From Thermoproteota archaeon (GTDB taxonomy: Archaea > Korarchaeota > Korarchaeia > B14-G2): 6,152 bases of DNA. Below the pieces are notes generated by a model. It saw nothing but the letters and a program-made list of their open reading frames with translations, was not told the origin of the DNA and ran no database searches. Positions 1-4,541 of this stretch are shown here, in pieces. The stretch covers positions 1-6,152 of the forward strand of contig QMWA01000104.1 of the NCBI GenBank assembly GCA_003661385.1, given 5' to 3'. Position numbers and translations under genes: made by a program. The first letter of the stretch is position 1. Each line of letters opens with the position of its first letter.

Positions 1-1027
1 ATGCCTTGGTTAGGGTGCTCTTCAGGTTGTAGTATGCTAGGAGCGGGAGGTAGCTTGGAGCGAAGCCAGGTGTGTCTGTGACTGTCAGCGTAGACCCCAT
101 GGAAGCTAGCCCAACCATGTCTAGGTTCACCACAGCCCTAGGCTTCAGCCTGGTCTTCTCGAGCATCGCTAAGGTCCCTATGAACTCTGGGATCCACCAC
201 ATCCTGAGCTCTACCCTAGGCCTCAGCCTCTCCACCGCCTTCTCGAAAGCTCCAGCCAGCTCGAGCAGCAGAGCGCTTCCCGACGCGTTGTCGTTTGCCC
301 CTGGCATGGGGTGGCATAGGTGTGCTGTCAAGAGGACTGGAGGCTCACCCTCACCTAGCTTAGCCTCAACCACCCTGAGCTCTCCCTCAGTGTACTCTGA
401 GTCTACTCTGATGCTTAGGGTGACCTCTCCTCTGCTCAGCTTTCTCTTGAGCTCTAGAGCTGTGTTGAGTGACACTGTTACAGCTGGGATCCTAGGCTCT
501 CTCAGCCTGATGTAGGGGTATGCTCCTGGCTTCTGGGTGTTCTCCCTGTAGTATACTAGGGCTGCTGCCCCTGCTTCACATGCAAGCCTGTAGGCGAGGT
601 GGTATTGGCCGCATGCCAGCACGATCTTCCCTTCAACGTCCCTGTAGCAGCCCCTCCTGTCTCCCCTCCCAGCATCATAGAGCTCAGCTTCAAGGCTACA
701 TGGAGGGCAGTATGCTGCCACCATCGTAGGGTGGTCTCTCAGCGACGCCAGCGTCTTCTCCTCCGGCTTCAGCATCTTGAGCTCAGCATCCCTCAGAACC
801 CATCCCCTTGGGGAAGACCACCCCATGTACTCTCTGCCAGCAGGGAACCTGTGGACCTCAGCCTCCAGACCGAGCTCCTGGAGCCTCTCCTCCACGATAT
901 CAGCCGCCTTGTTGAAGCCGGGGGTAGCTGGGATCCTGTGGTAGGCTGAGATAACGCTGACAAGCCTCTTAGCCTCGCGGCCTGAGATAAGCTGGCTACA
1001 GAGCTTGAGTACTTCTGCTAGCCTCAA
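1..1027 (-). CDS. M28-like zinc aminopeptidase with inserted PA-like region (DUF4910 type), 3' end outside window
   Basis: Likely an exopeptidase that trims N-terminal residues from peptides using a two-metal centre. I see 342 codons without a stop; the rest of the C-terminus lies beyond position 1. Residues 1-105 form a helical N-terminus. About 107-195 resemble a protease-associated insert (GKIVLACG at 133-140, AGAAALVYY at 152-160). The catalytic part starts near 230: AHLCHP (H236 likely metal ligand), GANDNASG (D246 bridging ligand), IPEFIGT (E281 acid/base or ligand) and NLDMVG (D303). The HxCHP plus ANDNxSG pairing is typical of the DUF4910/DUF2172 aminopeptidase-like branch rather than classical M28. 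No signal peptide or membrane segment is visible, so it is probably cytoplasmic. The frame has a stop at 1043-1045; I chose TTG at 1025-1027 because a TATA box lies 28 nt upstream, implying a leaderless mRNA. CTG at 1031-1033, six bases after AGGAG, is the alternative. Family call firm, substrate unknown. Confidence 0.85.
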   Translation of the reverse strand, partial: MRLAEVLKLCSQLISGREAKRLVSVISAYHRIPATPGFNKAADIVEERLQELGLEAEVHRFPAGREYMGWSSPRGWVLRDAELKMLKPEEKTLASLRDHPTMVAAYCPPCSLEAELYDAGRGDRRGCYRDVEGKIVLACGQYHLAYRLACEAGAAALVYYRENTQKPGAYPYIRLREPRIPAVTVSLNTALELKRKLSRGEVTLSIRVDSEYTEGELRVVEAKLGEGEPPVLLTAHLCHPMPGANDNASGSALLLELAGAFEKAVERLRPRVELRMWWIPEFIGTLAMLEKTRLKPRAVVNLDMVGLASMGSTLTVTDTPGFAPSYLPLLAYYNLKSTLTKA

Positions 1028-1050
1028 TTCCAGAGGGGACTCCTAGAGCA

Positions 1051-1059
1051 TTATATAAA
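1051..1059 (-). promoter_or_regulatory. TATA box of the aminopeptidase gene
   Basis: Read on the minus strand this is TTTATATAA, a near-ideal archaeal TATA element. Its centre lies about 28 nt before the TTG chosen as start, the distance expected when transcription begins at or within a few bases of the start codon. The AGGAG at 1040-1044 would then lie upstream of the transcript and play no role. The box is nearly symmetric and could also fire rightward into the decayed region. Confidence 0.6.
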
Positions 1060-1076
1060 GGTAGGGAGCAGCCTGC

Positions 1077-1262
1077 GAAACAGTTTACCGCCATAATGTA
1101 AGCTCAACAGAGGCGGCTAGGCTCTTGAAGCAGTGTATGGAAGACGCTACAAAGCAGGAGGATGGCTAGAAGCGCTCAGCTGCTAGAAAAATGCCAGTTT
1201 GACCAGCTGATCTGTGCCGAGTACTCCAGCTGCAGTTTGGCCTTCTGAAAAGTGGCTCTTAG
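1077..1262 (+). pseudogene. Decayed HEPN-domain-like remnant
   Basis: No intact frame exists, but two abutting frames read as one HEPN-like helical domain. Frame one (from 1077, stop TAG 1167-1169) contains EAARLLKQCMEDA. Frame two (from ATG 1162, stop TGA 1246-1248) contains RSAQLLEKCQFDQLICAEYS followed by SCSLAF. A return to the first frame gives GLLKSG up to a TAG at 1260-1262. Joined, they resemble the HEPN pattern of an AxxLLxxAxxDLxxA helix, then LLExGxYDxAxFxAxQAAxLALKALL. HEPN proteins are small all-helical proteins, often the toxin half of HEPN/MNT pairs in archaea. At least two frameshifts are needed, so no functional product is expected. The likeness was judged by eye to a low-complexity helical family and may be coincidental. 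No MNT nucleotidyltransferase motif (GSRARG) was found alongside. Confidence 0.35.
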
Positions 1263-1382
1263 CTGCCTTCCATGAAGCTGCCAGCTGTCATCTCCGCTAT
1301 AATCTCATACTCGAGTCAGGCAGGTGAAGCATGCTGAGGGAGCCTAATACCCAACAGTCACAGGGCTACTGTCCACACCTGA

Positions 1383-1639
1383 ATAATTAGCATCTTCCTA
1401 GCCCTTGTGAACGAATCATTTGCGCGGCACATTGAGTACTGGCATGTTGTAGAGAGCTTGGTCAGTGAGTCTTTGCTGGAGAGGAGAGGATCCTGACCTC
1501 GGTCTACGAGGCTGTCCTAAGCTTACTCGGGTCGGGAACCTAGAGGCCAAAGGACATAGCCAGCATACTCTACACAAGAGGCCTCATTAGGGAGCCAAGC
1601 TCCTCCACGATAGCAGGCCACCTCAGAAACCTCATCGAG
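1383..1639 (+). pseudogene. Broken middle segment of an archaeal AAA-ATPase (DUF234-type), continuous with the next frame
   Basis: Two overlapping frames run directly into the ORF at 1640. The first (1383-1493, stop TGA 1494-1496) reads LALVNESFARHIEYWHVVES and then LVSESLLERRGS. The second, in the frame of the 1640 ORF, reads ERILTSVYEAVLSLLGSGT, hits TAG at 1541-1543, and continues RPKDIASILYTRGLIREP, SSSTIAGHLRNLIE into the ATG at 1640. The second part fits the winged-helix region that follows the ATPase core in this archaeal family (pattern YxxVLxAIAxGxTRPxDIA, then a hLxxLVExGLVE recognition segment). Two lesions are visible: a one-base loss in the purine run near 1479-1490, and the in-frame TAG. 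The P-loop and Walker B parts of the ATPase are absent; the upstream space is occupied by other debris and the peptidase. The first frame is assigned mainly by position and less securely. Confidence 0.6.
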
Positions 1640-2134
1640 ATGGACTTAGTTGAGGCTGTGAAGATCTACAGGTCGAGACGCAAGTACTATAGGCTGAAGT
1701 CACCGATCATGGAGTGCTTCAACTACCTAGACAGCAGGCATGAGGCGTCAGAGCGTGAAGTCCCCTACAGCGAGGTCAATCCCACCCTAGAGAGGCTCCT
1801 GAGGTCCCAGGTGGAGAGGCTCATAGCAGACTTCATAGCCCAGCTGCTAGAGGGTAGAAGAGAGTACATGCTTAAGCCAGAAGTAGACTTCATAGTCACA
1901 GTCAGAGGGAAGCCAGCTGCAGTAGGCGAGGTCAAGTGGGGCACATACACTAGAGCAGACATCACAGTGTTCCTAGAGAAGACAGCAAGCATACCTGGAA
2001 GGAAGCTCTTCATAGCCAGGGAAAAGCAGGCAGACCACCCAGAGGCCATGGTCATGGATGCAAGCGACATCACATCCCTGGCAAGAGAGCTCTATAGCAG
2101 TAAGCAACTTAAGCAGCCATGGAGACGGGGCTAG
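1640..2134 (+). CDS. C-terminal PD-(D/E)XK-like domain of a truncated archaeal ATPase (DUF234-like)
   Basis: A 164-codon open frame that looks like the surviving 3' third of an archaeal AAA-ATPase gene. Residues 1-24 (MDLVEAVKIYRSRRKYYRLK, then SPIM) are the end of the winged helix, and the frame extends upstream to 1544 without a start codon. Residues 50-105 carry the restriction-endonuclease-like signature of this family: a helix with E59, then PEVDFIVTVRGKPAAVGEVK with D83 and E97-V-K99 as the acidic/lysine triad. In complete relatives (usually well over 400 residues) this domain follows a nucleotide-binding core, which is missing here. The ATG at 1640 lies inside the ancestral protein and has no convincing ribosome-binding site or TATA box, so translation is doubtful. 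The stop (2132-2134) ends one base before the ferredoxin ATG. It may be simply a relic, or a retained stand-alone domain. Confidence 0.55.
   Translation: MDLVEAVKIYRSRRKYYRLKSPIMECFNYLDSRHEASEREVPYSEVNPTLERLLRSQVERLIADFIAQLLEGRREYMLKPEVDFIVTVRGKPAAVGEVKWGTYTRADITVFLEKTASIPGRKLFIAREKQADHPEAMVMDASDITSLARELYSSKQLKQPWRRG
2108..2113 (+). promoter_or_regulatory. Candidate TATA box for the ferredoxin/AOR unit
   Basis: CTTAAG within the last codons of the ATPase relic is centred about 25 nt before the ferredoxin ATG at 2136, the leaderless spacing also seen for the other two genes here. It is short and only moderately TATA-like. A GGAG at 2121-2124, eleven bases before the ATG, offers an alternative ribosome-binding-site explanation if transcription starts further upstream. 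Confidence 0.35.
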
Positions 2135-2135
2135 G

Positions 2136-2552
2136 ATGCCATCTAGAAGGCTAGCTGTCGTGGATGTAGACAGGTGTGTAGGCTGCCAGCTCTGCATGTT
2201 CGCTTGCTCTAGGAGGCATGGGGTGGGAGGCTTAGAGAACTCAGCGATTCTGGTGAGGAGCGTTGGAGGCGTGGAGAGGGGATTTACGGTAGTCGTCTGC
2301 AGAGCATGCCTGGATCCACAGTGTGCTAGAGTATGCCCAGAGGAGGCCCTTAAGCCCAGGGAGGGTGGGGGAGTTGTGCTTGAGCCATCTCTCTGCACTG
2401 GATGCGGGCTCTGCAGGGAAGCCTGCGTGATAGGAGCTGTGATGTGGGACGATGAGGCAAACAAGCCTGTGATATGCATCCACTGCGGATACTGTGCACA
2501 GTACTGCCCACATGGTGTGATATCTATTGAGGTGAGGGAGTCTGCCAGCTGA
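2136..2552 (+). CDS. Four-cluster [4Fe-4S] ferredoxin-like electron-transfer subunit paired with AOR
   Basis: A 138-residue iron-sulfur protein, probably the electron-transfer partner of the oxidoreductase encoded just downstream. All sixteen cysteines fall into four quartets: C14/17/20/24 (CVGCQLCMFAC), C55/58/63/67 (CRACLDPQCARVC), C87/90/93/97 (CTGCGLCREAC) and C114/117/120/124 (CIHCGYCAQYC). Quartets one, three and four have CxxCxxCxxxC spacing; the second is CxxCxxxxCxxxC. This is the layout of the NrfC/DmsB/HycB-like family of 16-Cys proteins. No Tat or Sec signal is present, so it should be cytoplasmic. An upstream ATG at 2058 would add 26 residues inside the preceding frame; I prefer ATG 2136 because it begins right before the first cluster (MPSRRLAVVDVDRC) and follows the relic's stop. 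Ten bases separate its stop from the AOR start, indicating one transcript. Best family parallel: the small four-cluster subunit of bacterial AOR complexes. Confidence 0.9.
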   Translation: MPSRRLAVVDVDRCVGCQLCMFACSRRHGVGGLENSAILVRSVGGVERGFTVVVCRACLDPQCARVCPEEALKPREGGGVVLEPSLCTGCGLCREACVIGAVMWDDEANKPVICIHCGYCAQYCPHGVISIEVRESAS

Positions 2553-2562
2553 CCTCCATAGA

Positions 2563-4305
2563 GTGCTCTACATAGACTTGACTAGCAGGAAGTTCTGGAC
2601 TGAGAACAGACCAGAGCTCTTCGACAAGTACATGGGAGGAGCTGGAGCTGCAGCAGCCCTCCTCAGAGAGGAGGTCTCAGCTAGAACAGACCCCCTCTCA
2701 CCGGAGAATGCAGTGGTTCTGGCTGTAGGCCCCCTCACTGCGCTATACCCCATGGCCTCGAAGACTGTTGCAGCATTCAAGAGCCCACTTACAGGGGACT
2801 ACGGTGAGAGCCATGCTGGAGGCAGGAGCGCCACAGCAATCAGGATGGCAGGATACGGGGCCATAGTCATCAGGGGAGCAAGCAGGAGCCCAGTCTACAT
2901 TGCAATACACGAGGACAAGGTCTACTTCAGAGACGCTAGGGCACTGTGGGGCATGAGAAGCAGCTACACAGTAGGCAGAGTCATAAGGGAGGCTGAGCCT
3001 GGAGCAGGAGTGAGAGCCATAATGAGAATAGGGAGAGCAGGAGAGAGGCTAGTCAGGTATGCTACCGTGATAACAGAGACATACAGGCACTTCGGCAGGC
3101 TAGGCTTAGGGGCAGTATTCGGCTCAAAAAAGCTCAAAGCACTGGTGATATCAGGCAAGAAGAGCATTAAAGTGGAGAAGCCCCAGGAGTACAGGAGAGT
3201 ATACAGGGAGATCTATGAGGCGGCAGTCAAATCGAAGCTCATGAGAAAGTACCATGACATAGGGACAGCAGTCAACATAGTGCCACTCACCAGGATAAAG
3301 GCTCTGCCATCCCTGAACCTAAAGCAGGCAACACTACAGGGCATAGAGGAGGTGAGCGGTGAAGCGCTAGCGGAAAGGCACCTAGCTAAGAGGGTAGCGT
3401 GCGCCCACTGCCCAGTAGCATGCATACACCTAGCAGCATTAAGGGAGCCATACCCAGATGAGCCATACTTCTATAAGACGACATTCGTCTCATACGACTA
3501 CGAGCTGATATACTCCCTGGGAGCAATGCTGGGGGTAACAAGCACACGAGGCCTACTAAAGCTCATAGAGGCAGTGGAAGCCCTGGGGCTAGATGCAATA
3601 AGCACTGGAGTGGCGCTAGCATGGGCGACGGAAGCCCTGGAGAAGGGTGTGGTAGTAGCCAGCGAGACGATAGCACAGCTCAAGTGGGGTGATTGGGCAA
3701 GCTACCTCAAGGCAATAGAGTACATAGCAGATCAGCCGAGCCAATTCTACAAGACGCTAGCTAAGGGAGTGGCTCAGGCAGCCAGGGAGTATGGAGGCGA
3801 AGAGTATGCCCTCCACTATGCTGGCTGCGAGATACCAGGGTACCACACTGGGCCAGCAGCACACATAGGCTACGCCATAGGCGCCAGGCACAGCCACCTC
3901 GATTCAGCAGGCTACAGCCTAGACCAGAAGATCCTAGCAGCAAGCCAGCAGCCACCAAGCCCCCAGGAGCTGGTAGACAAGCTGGTAGAGGAGGAGTGCT
4001 GGAGGCAAGTCCTATCAAGCCTGGTAGTCTGCTACTTCGCAAGAGGAATATACACACCGGAAACCACAGCAAAAGCACTGAAGCCACTCGGCACAGCAGT
4101 AGACTCAGCTGCCCTAAGGGAGCTGGGACAGGAGGTATACAAGCTGAAGTACAGGCTGAAGCTGGAGCTGGGCTTTAACCCAGACAGCCTTAAGATACCC
4201 AAAAGAGCCCTAGAGACACCAACACCATTAGGCAAGATATCAGAAAGCTACTTCAAGGAAGCCATTACATACTTCAAACACAAGCTCAGCAAGATGATGG
4301 CATGA
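2563..4305 (+). CDS. aor: Aldehyde ferredoxin oxidoreductase family protein (tungstopterin enzyme)
   Basis: A 580-residue member of the AOR family, which uses a tungsten (rarely molybdenum) bis-pyranopterin and one [4Fe-4S] cluster to interconvert aldehydes and carboxylates with low-potential electrons. The N-terminal domain (1-205) is typical: YIDLTSRK near the start, KYMGGAG (23-29), SPLTGDYGESHAGGRSATAI (74-93) and FGRLGLGAVFGSKKLKAL (177-194). Cluster ligands are C280, C283 and C287 (CAHCPVAC) plus C490, matching the CxxCxxxC...C spacing of Pyrococcus furiosus AOR. E314 in YDYE probably corresponds to its catalytic-site glutamate. The pterin-binding DxxGL motifs are altered, to EALGLD (339-344) and SSLVVC (485-490). 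The usual AYDPRG segment is replaced by EIPGYHTGPA (423-432) followed by ARHSHLDSAGYSLDQ (441-455). GTG at 2563 is the start I favour: the frame closes at 2533-2535 and no ATG intervenes (CTG 2542 is possible). Co-transcribed with the ferredoxin gene. The physiological aldehyde cannot be told. Confidence 0.9.
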   Translation: MLYIDLTSRKFWTENRPELFDKYMGGAGAAAALLREEVSARTDPLSPENAVVLAVGPLTALYPMASKTVAAFKSPLTGDYGESHAGGRSATAIRMAGYGAIVIRGASRSPVYIAIHEDKVYFRDARALWGMRSSYTVGRVIREAEPGAGVRAIMRIGRAGERLVRYATVITETYRHFGRLGLGAVFGSKKLKALVISGKKSIKVEKPQEYRRVYREIYEAAVKSKLMRKYHDIGTAVNIVPLTRIKALPSLNLKQATLQGIEEVSGEALAERHLAKRVACAHCPVACIHLAALREPYPDEPYFYKTTFVSYDYELIYSLGAMLGVTSTRGLLKLIEAVEALGLDAISTGVALAWATEALEKGVVVASETIAQLKWGDWASYLKAIEYIADQPSQFYKTLAKGVAQAAREYGGEEYALHYAGCEIPGYHTGPAAHIGYAIGARHSHLDSAGYSLDQKILAASQQPPSPQELVDKLVEEECWRQVLSSLVVCYFARGIYTPETTAKALKPLGTAVDSAALRELGQEVYKLKYRLKLELGFNPDSLKIPKRALETPTPLGKISESYFKEAITYFKHKLSKMMA

Positions 4306-4425
4306 ACCCCTAGAGGCACCATGGCACTAGCATGAGAACAGAGAGACAGCCGCTGCACCCAAGCTAAGCCGCTTCAGAGCATAGCTGGCACAGCATATGG
4401 CAGGTGTCTTCAGTTAAGCAGAGTA

Positions 4426-4460
4426 GCCTGCCCAGCAGCTGCCACCAGCGGCTAGCAGGC
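4426..4460. repeat. Imperfect inverted repeat / stem-loop
   Basis: GCCTGC (4426-4431) pairs with GCAGGC (4455-4460). AGCAGCTG (4434-4441) pairs with CAGCGGCT (4446-4453) apart from one A-G mismatch. The loop is CCAC, and a 2:1 internal loop separates the two stems, giving 13 base pairs, mostly G-C. It lies about 120 nt after the AOR stop and 82 nt before pyrG. If pyrG is leaderless the structure is outside its mRNA, so it could protect or terminate the AOR transcript, or act as DNA. No U-tract follows. Confidence 0.5.
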
Positions 4461-4513
4461 AGCCCATGGCGTGGATTTAGGGTCAAGTAGATCCCCAGGC
4501 TGTCCACCAAAGG

Positions 4514-4520
4514 TTAATAT
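4514..4520 (+). promoter_or_regulatory. TATA box of pyrG
   Basis: TTAATAT, preceded by the BRE-like CCAAAGG (4507-4513), is centred 25 nt before the pyrG ATG. That places the transcription start at or next to the start codon. No Shine-Dalgarno sequence lies between the box and the ATG, which supports leaderless translation. Confidence 0.6.
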
Positions 4521-4541
4521 GTAGGGTTGTTGTAGTGTACT

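Larger units (their letters stand above)
1060..1639. other. Gene-free stretch of degraded coding DNA
   Basis: About 580 bases without an intact gene on either strand. Stops interrupt every frame at short intervals. Protein-like segments survive at about 1077-1262 (HEPN-like) and 1383-1639 (archaeal ATPase), described separately. The part between them, about 1263-1382, gives only short readings such as LPSMKLPAVISAIISYS from 1263 in the frame of the first HEPN segment, which I cannot assign. I see no tRNA, C/D-box pair, CRISPR repeat or terminal inverted repeats, and no evident transposon scar. Composition and codon style match the neighbouring genes, which suggests old resident genes decaying in place rather than recent import. 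Confidence 0.6.
4306..4541. other. Intergenic region between AOR and CTP synthase
   Basis: About 236 bases with no credible gene. It contains three copies of an AGCCGCT/AGCGGCT heptamer capable of alternative pairings (4348-4354, 4367-4373, and 4447-4453 in the opposite sense), the hairpin at 4426-4460, and the pyrG promoter near its right end. No U-rich run marks an archaeal terminator after the AOR stop at 4303-4305. I found no C/D-box or tRNA signature. Confidence 0.6.

Noticed and set aside
72-515. 147-codon plus-strand ORF, with further plus-strand ORFs at 520-729 and 599-949
   Set aside because: They lie antisense to the aminopeptidase, whose opposite frame carries all the metal-ligand motifs; their serine/leucine-rich translations have no domain features.
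1263-1382. Possible tRNA or C/D-box RNA in the gap between the two gene remnants
   Set aside because: No T-loop-like GTTCRANNC, acceptor pairing, RTGATGA box or paired CTGA box could be found.
1541-1543. In-frame TAG in the ATPase segment read as a recoded codon such as pyrrolysine
   Set aside because: A frameshift lies just upstream and the N-terminal ATPase core is missing, so ordinary gene decay explains the stop. There is no methylamine-methyltransferase context.
2058-2135. Longer ferredoxin start at ATG 2058
   Set aside because: The extra 26 residues come from a frame overlapping the ATPase tail and do not look like a ferredoxin N-terminus; ATG 2136 has suitable TATA spacing.
1973-2479. 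168-codon minus-strand ORF opposite the ATPase relic and ferredoxin gene
   Set aside because: The plus strand here has sixteen correctly spaced cluster cysteines. The minus reading is low-complexity His/Ser/Thr/Pro-rich sequence and crosses two unrelated genes.
3761-4087. 108-codon minus-strand ORF inside AOR, and similar ones at 2568-2780, 2964-3167, 3213-3425, 3498-3683 and 4032-4235
   Set aside because: Shadows of the AOR coding sequence, without conserved motifs or start signals.
4454-4541. Hairpin plus U-tract terminator before pyrG
   Set aside because: No run of T follows the stem; the only T-rich stretch (4526-4532) is interrupted by G and lies downstream of the pyrG TATA box.
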